A stretch of 64,000 nt of DNA. Origin: Bacteroidales bacterium. Lineage in GTDB: Bacteria > Bacteroidota > Bacteroidia > Bacteroidales > Marinilabiliaceae. Below are positions 19,020-27,892 of this stretch, in pieces. The stretch's first letter is position 1. Every line of letters begins with the position of its first letter. The notes under the pieces are model-generated. The model searched no databases. It saw nothing but the letters and a program-made list of their open reading frames with translations, and was not told the DNA's origin. The stretch spans positions 1 through 64,000 of the forward strand of contig QKJP01000059.1 in the NCBI GenBank assembly GCA_003249255.1. Direction: 5' to 3'. The position numbers and the translations under genes are program-made.

Positions 19020-19397
19020 ATGACAGAAAACGACCTAGCCAAAATAATCGTAAACACAGCCTATGAAATTCATGTAAAACTTGGCCCTGGATTGTTAGAA
19101 TCAGTCTATGAAGAGATCATGTTTTACGAGCTAACAAAGCAAGGGCTAATCGTTGAAAGACAAAAAACCATTCCTGTATATTGGGATGACTTAAAGATGA
19201 ATTTAGGCTTCCGAGCAGATTTAGTGGTCGAAAACAAAATTATCATTGAATTAAAATCAGTTGAACAAATTGCCGCCGTTCACCCAAAACAATTACTAAC
19301 CTACCTTAAAGTCACCAATCTAAAACTAGGATTATTAATAAACTTCAATGAAAAGCTTATTAAAGATGGGATAACCAGAATTGTAAATGACTTATAG
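19020..19397 (+). CDS. GxxExxY protein, PD-(D/E)XK nuclease-like
   Basis: 125 residues from the ATG at 19020; a longer frame from 18981 reads through repeat sequence and is unlikely. GPGLLESVYEE (residues 22-32) is the family signature. The nuclease-like core has D67 in FRADLVVENK and E77-L78-K79 in IIIELKSVE, followed by QLLTYLK. These are the expected D...ExK metal-binding residues of PD-(D/E)XK folds. The biological role is not known. It is embedded between palindromic repeat units: two directly upstream, one 6 bp downstream, then a seven-copy tandem array. Confidence 0.85.
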   Translation: MTENDLAKIIVNTAYEIHVKLGPGLLESVYEEIMFYELTKQGLIVERQKTIPVYWDDLKMNLGFRADLVVENKIIIELKSVEQIAAVHPKQLLTYLKVTNLKLGLLINFNEKLIKDGITRIVNDL

Positions 19398-19402
19398 ACT
19401 CT

Positions 19403-20665
19403 CGTTAAGACGCTAAGAAAACTCTGCGGCTTTGCGCGAAATCAAAATATCCTCAGCAACACGTATCTTAGAATATCTCGCTAAGGCGCCAAGACGCTAA
19501 GTAATACACGTTGCAGCTTCGCGGATTTGCGTGAAACCAAAACATCCTCACTTGCTCATTTCTAAAAACATCTTGCTAAGACACCAAAAAGCTAAAAAAA
19601 ACTTTGCGACTCTGCGGCTTTACGTGAAATCAATACATCCTCAGCAACAAATATCTTAGAATATCTCGCTAAGGCGCCAAGACGCTAAGTAAAATACGTT
19701 GCGGCTTCGCGGATTTGCGTGAAACCAAAACATCCTCACTTGCTCATTTCTAAAAACATCTTGCTAAGACACCAAAAAGCTAAAAAAAACTTTGCGACTC
19801 TGCGGCTTTGCGCGAAATCAAAATATCCTCAGCAACACGTATCTTAGAATATCTCGCTAAGGCGCCAAGACGCTAAGTAAAACACGTTGCAGCTTCGCGG
19901 ATTTGCGTGAAACCAAAACATCCTCACTTGCTCATTTCTAAAAACATCTTGCTAAGACACCAAAAAGCTAAAAAAACTTTGCGACTCTGCGGCTTTGCGT
20001 GAATTCAAAACATCCTCAGCAATACGTATCTTAGAAAATCTCGCTAAGGCGCCAAGACGCTAAGTAAAATACGTTGCGGCTTCGCGGATTTGCGTGAAAC
20101 CAAAACATCCTCACTTGCTCATTTCTAAAAACATCTTGCTAAGACACCAAAAAGCTAAAAAAACTTTGCGACTCTGCGGCTTTGCGTGAAATCAAAATAT
20201 CCTCAGCAACACGTATCTTAGAAAACCTCGCTAAGGCGCCAAGACGCTAAGTAAAACACGTTGCAGCTTCGCGGATTTGTGTAAAATCAAAACATCCTCA
20301 CTTGCTCATTTCTAAAAACATCTTGCTAAGACACCAAAAAGCTAAAAAAACTTTGCGACTCTGCGGCTTTGCGTGAATTCAAAACATCCTCAGCAACACA
20401 CATCTTAGAAAATCTCGCTAAGGCGCCAAGACGCTATGAAAAACACTTTGCTGCTTCGCGGATTTGCGTGAAACCAAAACATCCTCACTTGCTCATTTCT
20501 AAAAACATCTTGCTAAGACACCAAAAAGCTAAAAAAAACTTTGCGACTCTGCGGCTTTGCGTGAAATCAAAACTTCCTCAGCAACACACATCTTAGAAAA
20601 TCTCGCTAAGGCGCCAAGACGCTAAGTAAAATACGTTGCGGCTTCGCGGATTTGTGTGAGACATC
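19403..20665 (+). repeat. Tandem array of 187/188-bp composite hairpin units
   Basis: The marker CTCGCTAAGGCGCCAAGACG occurs at 19477, 19665, 19853, 20040, 20227, 20414 and 20602, i.e. six periods of 187-188 bp plus a truncated copy. Each period holds two related half-units, one with CTCGCTAAGGCGCC... and one with CTTGCTAAGACACC.... Each half-unit has two arms with CGCnAAG heptads that are imperfectly complementary (TTTGCGTGAAA on the right side), followed by a spacer such as ACATCCTCACTTGCTC. Units are almost identical, so the array is young or homogenised. Open frames in it are artefacts of the repeat. Confidence 0.9.
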
Positions 20666-20698
20666 TTAAAGATTCCCGTTGACGCTTCAGAAATATTT

Positions 20699-20713
20699 GA
20701 CTATATTATAATC
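20699..20713. promoter_or_regulatory. Putative LexA-like operator box 1 of the dnaE-type gene
   Basis: GACTATATTATAATC differs by one arm base from the perfect box at 7959-7973. A possible -7 element AATATTTG lies just upstream at 20692-20699, so a bound repressor would cover the start of transcription. Confidence 0.6.
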
Positions 20714-20721
20714 GAATTTAT

Positions 20722-20736
20722 GATTATATTCTAATC
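20722..20736. promoter_or_regulatory. Putative LexA-like operator box 2 of the dnaE-type gene
   Basis: GATTATATTCTAATC, centre 23 bp from box 1, the same spacing as the pair at 7936/7959. It ends two bases before the ATG at 20739. Confidence 0.6.
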
Positions 20737-20738
20737 AA

Positions 20739-23681
20739 ATGTATTTAAACTGTCACTCATATTATAGCCTTCGCTACGGAACCTTATCACCTGAAGACCT
20801 GGTCAAACAGGCTCTTGGTTTAAAAACAAAAACCTTGGTTCTAACAGATATTAACAATTCATCAGCCATTTTTGAATTTGTAAAATCCTGCAAAGAAAAT
20901 CAGATAAAACCCATTGTAGGTATCGAATTCAGAAAAAACAACCAATATCTCTACACCGGCATTGCTAAAAATAACGAAGGTTTTAAAGAGCTCAACAGTT
21001 TTTTAACAGAGTACAATCTGGCCAAAGAACAACTCCCTGCTAAAGCACCAGAATTTAAGCATTGCTACATTATTTACACGTTTAAACAAGCAAAATCACT
21101 TGACCTTAAAAACAATGAATTAATAGGCATTCGTCCACAAGAAGTCAACCAGCTACTCACCTCACCTCTCAATAAACAACAGCACAAGTTGGTAATATGG
21201 CAACCCATAACTTTTATCAATAAAGCAGGATATGAATTACACTGCCACTTGCGAGCCATTGACAAAAACATCCTGCTTTCGATGTTAAAATCAGATGATC
21301 TCGCACCGCAAACCGAATGGCCGGTTCCACAAGAAAAACTTTTAGCAGCATATATTAATTATCCAGACATCATTAATAACACACAAAAACTCTTAGACTC
21401 ATGTAGTTTTGAATTTGATTTTAAATCCATCAAAAATAAACGGGTATTTACCACCAGTATAGAAGATGACCAACGCCTATTGACCAAACTTGCAATGGAT
21501 GGCCTTAAGTATCGTTATGGTAGCAATAACAAGGTTGCCGAGGAGCGTGTAGAAAAAGAATTACAGATTATATTCAACCTTGGTTTTTCTGCTTATTTTT
21601 TAATCACTTGGGATATTATTCGTTACTCATTAAGCAGAGGTTTTTACCACGTGGGTAGAGGCAGTGGAGCCAACAGTGTAGTTGCCTACTGTTTAAAAAT
21701 AACCGATGTAGACCCAATTGAACTCGACCTCTACTTTGAACGTTTTTTAAACCCCAAGCGCACTTCTCCACCGGATTTTGACATTGATTACTCCTGGAAA
21801 GAACGTGACGAAATTCAGGATTACATCTTTAAACGCTATGGCAAAGAACATACGGCTTTGTTAGGCGCAACTTCTACTTTCAAAGGAAAGTCGACCATCC
21901 GCGAATTAGGAAAAGTTTATGGACTCCCAAAAGAAGAAATTGATCAGCTCGTAAATCATCCCGAAGGTGAACATCATGACTCGGTAGCTCAGAAGATATT
22001 TACAATTGGAAATAGGATGACTGATTTTCCTAACCTGCGCACCATTCACGCCGGGGGGATTCTAATTTCAGAAGAGCCTCTGTCCTATTATACCGCATTG
22101 GACCTTCCTCCTAAAGGTTTTCCAACCATCCAATGGGACATGTACATAGCCGAAGATATCGGCTTCGAAAAACTAGATATATTATCCCAACGAGGAATTG
22201 GCCACATTAAGGATTGTGTAGATATTGTTAAGCAAAATCAAGGAATAACCATTGATGCTCATCAAGTAGAAATGTTTAAAAATGATACAACTGTAAAAAA
22301 ACTACTACAACAAGGCGAAACCAACGGTTGTTTTTACATCGAGAGTCCGGCCATGCGCGGATTACTCAAAAAATTACAATGTGACAACTATATTTCTTTA
22401 GTGGCCGCCAGCTCCATCATTCGTCCCGGAGTGGCACGATCCGGCATGATGCGGGAATACATTCAGCGCTTTCACAATCCCAATGGATTTAAATACCTAC
22501 ATCCTGTAATGAAAGAACAACTGGAAGAAACCTATGGCGTAATGGTCTATCAGGAAGATGTACTTAAGGTCTGCCACCACTTTGCCGGACTCGATCTGGC
22601 CGATGCGGATGTATTACGTCGTGCCATGAGTGGCAAATACCGCTCTAAAAAAGAATTTCAGCGCATTGTAGACAAATTCTTTACCAACTGTAAAGAAAAA
22701 GGTTACCCAGATTCTCTGACCAAAGAAGTGTGGCGACAAATTGAATCTTTTGCAGGTTATTCTTTTTCGAAAGCACACTCTGCATCTTATGCGGTAGAAA
22801 GTTTCCAAAGTCTATATTTAAAGGCTCATTACCCCAAGGAATTTATGGTAGCTGTAATTAATAATTTTGGTGGATTTTACCATACTTCGGTTTATGTAAA
22901 TGAAGCCCGACGCTGGGGTGCTAAAATACATCCACCTTGCGTAAATCACAGTGAATACCTAACATCCATAAAAGGAGGTGATATTTATTTAGGGTTCATC
23001 CACATTCAAAATCTGGAAAGAAGCATTGCTCAAAAAATCAGTTATGAACGAAATCAAAATGGCGATTACTTAGATTTACAAGACTTCATTGAACGTACCG
23101 GAGCAGGTAAAGAACAATTGATCTTACTCATCCGCATTGGAGCCTTTCGGTTCTTAAACAAAACAAAACCGCAATTACTTTGGGAAGTACACCTTTTATT
23201 AGGCACTAAAAAAGATATTCTTCCCGAATGCAAACCTCTTTTTACACCTAAACCTAAAAACTACACCCTGCCAACATTAACACAAAGCAGAGTTGAAGAT
23301 GCTTATGATGAAATTGAATTACTTGGCTTTCCGGTTTCTCTTACTTTATTTGAGCTACTCCAAACTAAGTATAAAAATCCGATCAATGCTCACCAACTGC
23401 AAAACAACATTGGCAAACGCATCAAACTAATTGGCCAGCTTGTCACCATTAAATATGTGCGAACCATAAGAAAGCAACAAATGCACTTTGCCACCTTTTT
23501 TGATGAACAGGGAGAATTTTTCGACACGACTCACTTTCCAGATTCTCTAAAAGCCTATCCTTTTAAAGGACATGGCATGTACTTAATCTTAGGTAAAATT
23601 GTAGAAGAATTTGGATTTCCCAGCATTGAAGTGGAAAAAATGGAGAAATTACCCATTGTAAGCGATCCAAGGAATAATTAA
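20739..23681 (+). CDS. Compact DNA polymerase III alpha-type subunit (DnaE2-like)
   Basis: 980 residues, about 150-200 shorter than replicative DnaE. The PHP domain is degenerate: NCHSYYSLRYG has lost the first His of the HxH pair, and LTDINNSS lacks the His of LTDHGN. The C-family polymerase core is intact: GRGSGANSVVAYCL, PDFDID at 345-350, YGVMVYQEDVLKV, LRRAMSGK and FSKAHSASYA. A C-terminal OB fold (IGKRIKLIGQLVTIKYVRTI) closes it. Because its promoter shares operator-like boxes with dinB and the S24 repressor, a DnaE2-type damage-inducible translesion role is likelier than replication; this is inference. Confidence 0.9.
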   Translation: MYLNCHSYYSLRYGTLSPEDLVKQALGLKTKTLVLTDINNSSAIFEFVKSCKENQIKPIVGIEFRKNNQYLYTGIAKNNEGFKELNSFLTEYNLAKEQLPAKAPEFKHCYIIYTFKQAKSLDLKNNELIGIRPQEVNQLLTSPLNKQQHKLVIWQPITFINKAGYELHCHLRAIDKNILLSMLKSDDLAPQTEWPVPQEKLLAAYINYPDIINNTQKLLDSCSFEFDFKSIKNKRVFTTSIEDDQRLLTKLAMDGLKYRYGSNNKVAEERVEKELQIIFNLGFSAYFLITWDIIRYSLSRGFYHVGRGSGANSVVAYCLKITDVDPIELDLYFERFLNPKRTSPPDFDIDYSWKERDEIQDYIFKRYGKEHTALLGATSTFKGKSTIRELGKVYGLPKEEIDQLVNHPEGEHHDSVAQKIFTIGNRMTDFPNLRTIHAGGILISEEPLSYYTALDLPPKGFPTIQWDMYIAEDIGFEKLDILSQRGIGHIKDCVDIVKQNQGITIDAHQVEMFKNDTTVKKLLQQGETNGCFYIESPAMRGLLKKLQCDNYISLVAASSIIRPGVARSGMMREYIQRFHNPNGFKYLHPVMKEQLEETYGVMVYQEDVLKVCHHFAGLDLADADVLRRAMSGKYRSKKEFQRIVDKFFTNCKEKGYPDSLTKEVWRQIESFAGYSFSKAHSASYAVESFQSLYLKAHYPKEFMVAVINNFGGFYHTSVYVNEARRWGAKIHPPCVNHSEYLTSIKGGDIYLGFIHIQNLERSIAQKISYERNQNGDYLDLQDFIERTGAGKEQLILLIRIGAFRFLNKTKPQLLWEVHLLLGTKKDILPECKPLFTPKPKNYTLPTLTQSRVEDAYDEIELLGFPVSLTLFELLQTKYKNPINAHQLQNNIGKRIKLIGQLVTIKYVRTIRKQQMHFATFFDEQGEFFDTTHFPDSLKAYPFKGHGMYLILGKIVEEFGFPSIEVEKMEKLPIVSDPRNN

Positions 23682-23718
23682 TCTCAAACAGAGCAAGTGG
23701 TAAAACATATAAAAAACT

Positions 23719-23726
23719 TACATTTG
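23719..23726 (+). promoter_or_regulatory. -7 element TACATTTG of the acetyltransferase gene
   Basis: Exact TAnnTTTG match 25 bp before the GTG start at 23752. Confidence 0.4.
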
Positions 23727-23751
23727 TTTATTACATAAGATTCAATAAATC

Positions 23752-24300
23752 GTGAACACCACCCAATTATCTAAATACAACAACGACTGGTTTGACGAAG
23801 GCGCTGGTTTTATCAAACGTACTCTCTGGTTTTACACCAATGCACTGTTTTTCATTAATCCTCTTAATCCTATTTCTTCCATTAAGGTTTTTTTATTGCG
23901 CCTCTTTGGTGCCAAAATTGGCAAAGCGGTTGTTATCAAACCGGGCGTTAACATTAAATACCCCTGGAAATTAAGCATTGGCAATTACACCTGGATTGGC
24001 GAAAAAGTTTGGATAGATAGCTTAGACCAAGTTAAAATAGGATCTAACTGCTGCATTTCGCAAGGTGCCTTACTATTAAATGGCAACCATAACTACCAAA
24101 AAGAAAGCTTCGATTTAATAGTGAATCCTATCCTTCTGGAAGATGGCGTTTGGATAGGTGCTCAAAGTATTGTAACCGGTGGAGTAACTTGCAAATCGCA
24201 TTCTGTTTTGGCTGTACAAAGCACTGCTTCCAGCGATCTTGAAGCTTATTCTATTTACAGAGGCAATCCGGCTGTGAAAATTAAAAAGCGAAAACTATAA
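23752..24300 (+). CDS. WcaF-like acetyltransferase (left-handed beta-helix)
   Basis: 182 residues from a GTG start. After a hydrophobic N-terminal helix (LWFYTNALFFINPLNPISS), hexapeptide repeats form a left-handed beta helix (IGKAVVIKPGVNIKYPWKL, IGNYTWIGEKVWIDSLDQVK, IGAQSIVTGGVT). It ends YRGNPAVKIKKRKL, typical of the WcaF/colanic acid acetyltransferase branch. It transfers acetyl groups to sugars of surface polysaccharides. No polysaccharide cluster is nearby, so the substrate is open. Confidence 0.85.
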   Translation: MNTTQLSKYNNDWFDEGAGFIKRTLWFYTNALFFINPLNPISSIKVFLLRLFGAKIGKAVVIKPGVNIKYPWKLSIGNYTWIGEKVWIDSLDQVKIGSNCCISQGALLLNGNHNYQKESFDLIVNPILLEDGVWIGAQSIVTGGVTCKSHSVLAVQSTASSDLEAYSIYRGNPAVKIKKRKL

Positions 24301-24316
24301 CTCAATGTTATAGCAA

Positions 24317-24344
24317 TAAAAAAGCCGATCATTTTGATCGACTT
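24317..24344 (-). terminator. Terminator of ruvX-def
   Basis: A 10-bp stem (AAGCCGATCA with TGATCGACTT, one mismatch) followed on the minus strand by TTTTTTATT. It serves the minus-strand def gene ending at 24360 and may also stop the convergent acetyltransferase gene. Confidence 0.7.
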
Positions 24345-24359
24345 CAATTAAAAATCCCT

Positions 24360-24914
24360 TTATTTAGGCACCTTTATGCGGTAACCTACATTTACATTCC
24401 CTTTGGAAATATTACTCAATCTTCCTTTAATCAATCGCTTCTTAATGGCACTTAAATGATCCACAAATAAGTGTCCATCAATATGATCATATTCATGCTG
24501 AATAATGCGTGCTCCAAACCCTTCGTATTCTTCATCATGCTCTACAAAATTCTCATCCAGATATTTGATGCGGATACCATCAGGACGTTTTACATCTTCT
24601 CGAATACCCGGTACACTTAAACAACCTTCTTGCTCAACCACATCATCTCCAAACTCTTCTACAATTTGTGCATTGATAAATACTTTTCTAAAACCTTCCA
24701 ATTCTGGAAAATCTTCTTTAAGAGGATCAGCATCAATCACAAATAAACGAATCGGGAAACCAACCTGTGGTGCTGCCAAACCAATTCCTTCAGCTCTAAG
24801 CATGGTTTCTTTCATATCGCTGATTAACTGCTCAAGACCCTTATAGTCTTTCGTAATATTTTCTGCTACCTTTCGCAGTACCGGCTGCCCATATACATAA
24901 ACTGGTAAAATCAT
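24360..24914 (-). CDS. def: Peptide deformylase
   Basis: 184 residues. All three motifs are present: [10 protein letters not shown] (43-52), EGCLSVPG (96-103, metal ligand C98), and QHEYDHIDG (HExxH, 140-144). It removes the formyl group from nascent protein N-termini. Its ATG overlaps the ruvX stop (TAATG), indicating translational coupling. Confidence 0.97.
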   Translation of the reverse strand: MILPVYVYGQPVLRKVAENITKDYKGLEQLISDMKETMLRAEGIGLAAPQVGFPIRLFVIDADPLKEDFPELEGFRKVFINAQIVEEFGDDVVEQEGCLSVPGIREDVKRPDGIRIKYLDENFVEHDEEYEGFGARIIQHEYDHIDGHLFVDHLSAIKKRLIKGRLSNISKGNVNVGYRIKVPK

Positions 24915-25327
24915 TATCTATTTTGCTCTAAATATGTTTGTAAAATTATGGTCGCACTTACTTTATCTACCAGTGCCTTATTTTGTCTTTCTTTCTTTTT
25001 AACACCGCCATCCAACATCGCCTGAAAAGCAATTTTTGAAGTAAATCGCTCATCTACCCAAGAAACAGGTAAATCAGGATATTTGTTCTTTAAGCGGTTC
25101 ACAAATGGCTTAATGTACCTCATGGATTCGGACTCTACTCCATTTGTTTGAGTTGGATATCCCATCACAATCAACTCTACATCTTCAGCTTGCATATACT
25201 TTTCTAAGTATTCAAATAAAGTATGTGTTGGTACCGTTTCCAAACCATTGGCTATAATCTTTGAAGGATCAGTTACTGCAATTCCACAGCGTTTTCGTCC
25301 GTAATCTATCGCTAAAATTCTTCCCAC
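24914..25327 (-). CDS. ruvX: Putative pre-16S rRNA nuclease / Holliday junction resolvase-like (YqgF)
   Basis: 137 residues. [17 protein letters not shown] at the start, [21 protein letters not shown], and [13 protein letters not shown] at the end fit the RNase H-like YqgF family, with D7, E-containing DERFT and the late D as catalytic acids. It is thought to finish the 5' end of 16S rRNA. First gene of the ruvX-def pair. Confidence 0.93.
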   Translation of the reverse strand: MGRILAIDYGRKRCGIAVTDPSKIIANGLETVPTHTLFEYLEKYMQAEDVELIVMGYPTQTNGVESESMRYIKPFVNRLKNKYPDLPVSWVDERFTSKIAFQAMLDGGVKKKERQNKALVDKVSATIILQTYLEQNR

Positions 25328-25448
25328 CTTTTTAATAAAATATTTATCTTTTATTAATACGTAAACTTACGTCCTTCATTTGTTTTGGTTTCGGCTACTC
25401 TGTAATCAAATAACATAATTCGCAAACTGCCACATCTGCACATAAACC

Positions 25449-27626
25449 TTATAAGTTTCGGAAAATATAATCTGACTTCATCTGATACAAATGTTTACGC
25501 ACATTACCTCCATATATGTGATGATTTCGATTTGGGTAAATAAACATATCAAATTGCTTATCTGCCTGTACTAGTTTATCAACATATTCCATGGTATGCT
25601 GCGCATGTACATTATCATCGGCAGTAGAATGAATGATAAATAAACGCCCACTTAAATCATCCACCAGATTAATAGGACTATTGGCATCATAGCCTTTTCC
25701 ATTTTGATCAGGCTTGCGTAAATATCGTTCTGAATAAGTGGTGTCATAACAACGCCAATTTGTAATGGGTGCCACTGCTATCCCCATCTTAAACACGTCT
25801 GATTTACTCATGCACAAGGCGGTCATCATTCCGCCATAACTCCATCCCCAAATACCAATCCGGGAAGCATCAATGTAACTTTGCCCACCTAAATATTTTG
25901 CAGCATCAATAATGTCGTCGGCCTCCAGTTGTCCCAGTTTCAGATAGGATACTTTCCTAAAAGCTTCTCCTCTGGCAGCAGTCCCTCGAGGATCAACACA
26001 CGCAACCACATAACCGTTACTGGCCAGATAATGCTCCCAACCTATTAACCATTCGTCCAATACCTTTTGCGATCCCGGTCCACAATATTGCATGATTAAC
26101 AGCGGGTAGTGTTGATTAGGATCAAAACCTTTCGGTTTAATTAACCAGGCATTTAATTGATCGCCGGAAGAATTTTTAATAGTTATAAACTCTTTCGTGG
26201 GCATATTTACTTCTTCAGACTTCTTTCCTATACCGGCATTATCTTTTAATACACGAATTTGCTTTCCTTTGATGTCATTTAATGTAACCGTAGTGGGCGT
26301 TGAAACATTTGAAAAAGTATTAATCAAATATTTATAATCACGACTAAATGCAGCTTCATTAGTCCCCTCTTTTGTTGACAGCTGTAACGTTTTAGCACCA
26401 TCCAATAAAGTTCCATAAACTTCTCTTTGTAAAGGATTCTTTTTTGCGGCTTGATAATAAAAGTACTTCGTCACAGGATCATATCCCAAAAACTTCGTCA
26501 CATCCCATTTACCTTTGGTAACTTGCGACACCTTAGCTCCGGCTAATGAATATACATGTATATGATTATACCCATCTAAATCACCGATGTACATAAAATA
26601 CTTTCCTCCATCTAAAAACAGAATATCATCCAGATGTTCGCTTTCCACAAATTTCTCGTTTCGATCCATAAACACAGAATTTGTTAATCCTGTAGCTGTA
26701 TTGGCAATCAAAAGCTCTAATTCGTTTTGTAAACGATTCATTTTTACAATTCCTAATTTCTCAGGCTCTGTTGTAAATTTTATGCGTGGAATATAAAACT
26801 CTTCATTTGAGGAAATTTCCATCTCTTTGGTAGTTCGATGTTTGAGATTAAAAACATGAACACTCACCTTTGAATTTACTCTTCCCGCTTTTGGATATTT
26901 ATAATTGTATGCTCCGGGATACAATTCATTTTCATCCATAGATGGAAATGATGCTTTATATAATGAAAAAGAATAGGCATCCACTTCTCGTTCATCAAAC
27001 TTTACATAGGCAATCTCATCACTGGAAGGAGACCAATCATAAGCTTTATTGTAAGAAAATTCTTCTTCATTCACCCAATCGGGAATACCATTAAGAACCT
27101 CACCTAATTTCCCGCCTGAGGTAACTGCGCTCTCTGAGCCAAAACGCAACTTTTTTAAATGTAAATCATTGTCGTACACAAACGCAACTTTATCTCCATC
27201 CGGCGAAAAAGAAGGTACCATTTGGGGACTATGTTCAGACAAGGTCTCAATTTCTTTTCGTTGAACATCTACCACATAATAGGATGCTGTAAACGAATGA
27301 CGGTAAATTGGCTTTACATCTGTGTAAACTAATACACGTGTTTCCTGATTATTAAATTCATAACCCGAAATAGTAGTAATGGGACATTCTTTAAGTTTAC
27401 TTAAATCTACCACTACTTCAAGTTTCTTTCCAGTTGAAAAACTGTATTTTACAATTTTATTCCGATCTTCCAAAACGGTAAAATATTCACCTAATTTAGA
27501 AACCCTGACTTTTTCTAATCCTTCGGAATAAAAAGTATGCTTAACGGTTAAATCTTCTATGGAAATCGACTTATCTTGTGCGGATAATGCCGAAATAAAT
27601 ACAAATAATAATAAAAAGTATTTCAT
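25449..27626 (-). CDS. Dipeptidyl peptidase IV-type serine peptidase (S9)
   Basis: 725 residues. Signal peptide (MKYFLLLFVFISALSAQ), an N-terminal beta-propeller with DPP-IV features (DWVNEEEFSYNKAYDWSPSS contains the Glu pair that binds the substrate amino terminus), and a C-terminal alpha/beta hydrolase. The triad is S596 in GWSYGG, the Asp in HSTADDNVH, and the His in NRNHHIYGG. It cleaves Xaa-Pro dipeptides from peptide N-termini in the periplasm. It is a single-gene unit. Confidence 0.95.
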   Translation of the reverse strand: MKYFLLLFVFISALSAQDKSISIEDLTVKHTFYSEGLEKVRVSKLGEYFTVLEDRNKIVKYSFSTGKKLEVVVDLSKLKECPITTISGYEFNNQETRVLVYTDVKPIYRHSFTASYYVVDVQRKEIETLSEHSPQMVPSFSPDGDKVAFVYDNDLHLKKLRFGSESAVTSGGKLGEVLNGIPDWVNEEEFSYNKAYDWSPSSDEIAYVKFDEREVDAYSFSLYKASFPSMDENELYPGAYNYKYPKAGRVNSKVSVHVFNLKHRTTKEMEISSNEEFYIPRIKFTTEPEKLGIVKMNRLQNELELLIANTATGLTNSVFMDRNEKFVESEHLDDILFLDGGKYFMYIGDLDGYNHIHVYSLAGAKVSQVTKGKWDVTKFLGYDPVTKYFYYQAAKKNPLQREVYGTLLDGAKTLQLSTKEGTNEAAFSRDYKYLINTFSNVSTPTTVTLNDIKGKQIRVLKDNAGIGKKSEEVNMPTKEFITIKNSSGDQLNAWLIKPKGFDPNQHYPLLIMQYCGPGSQKVLDEWLIGWEHYLASNGYVVACVDPRGTAARGEAFRKVSYLKLGQLEADDIIDAAKYLGGQSYIDASRIGIWGWSYGGMMTALCMSKSDVFKMGIAVAPITNWRCYDTTYSERYLRKPDQNGKGYDANSPINLVDDLSGRLFIIHSTADDNVHAQHTMEYVDKLVQADKQFDMFIYPNRNHHIYGGNVRKHLYQMKSDYIFRNL

Positions 27627-27761
27627 TCTAAATTGCTTGTTGTCTCAAATTCAAAGCACGAAAATAGAGTTTTATCCTACAACTGCCTATTGAATTGATC
27701 AATTCTTAATTAAAAAACCTAAAAATAAACTAGCTCAAAGCTAATTTTCAGGTCTTTTATG

Positions 27762-27769
27762 TATCTTTG
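27762..27769 (+). promoter_or_regulatory. -7 element TATCTTTG of the thrS-infC-rpmI-rplT operon
   Basis: Exact TAnnTTTG match; the leader to the thrS ATG at 27893 would be about 115 nt. No T-box-like structure was recognised in it. Confidence 0.5.
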
Positions 27770-27892
27770 CATGATTTTTAGAAATCAAGAATTACATTCT
27801 ACAGCTATTTAATTCATTTCCATAAAATTAAATACTCAGATGATTCTTAATAAGCAAAATAGTAAACTACAACGAGTAAAAATATAGTAGTA

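Noticed and set aside
20369-20596. 75-codon frame inside the tandem array
   Set aside because: It is an artefact of the repeat units and has no start or composition typical of a gene.
19403-20665. CRISPR array
   Set aside because: Periods are 187-188 bp and the spacers between hairpins are also repeated, so there are no unique spacers; no cas genes are nearby.
27770-27892. T-box or other riboswitch in the thrS leader
   Set aside because: No specifier stem, T-box sequence or terminator/antiterminator pair could be found in about 115 nt.
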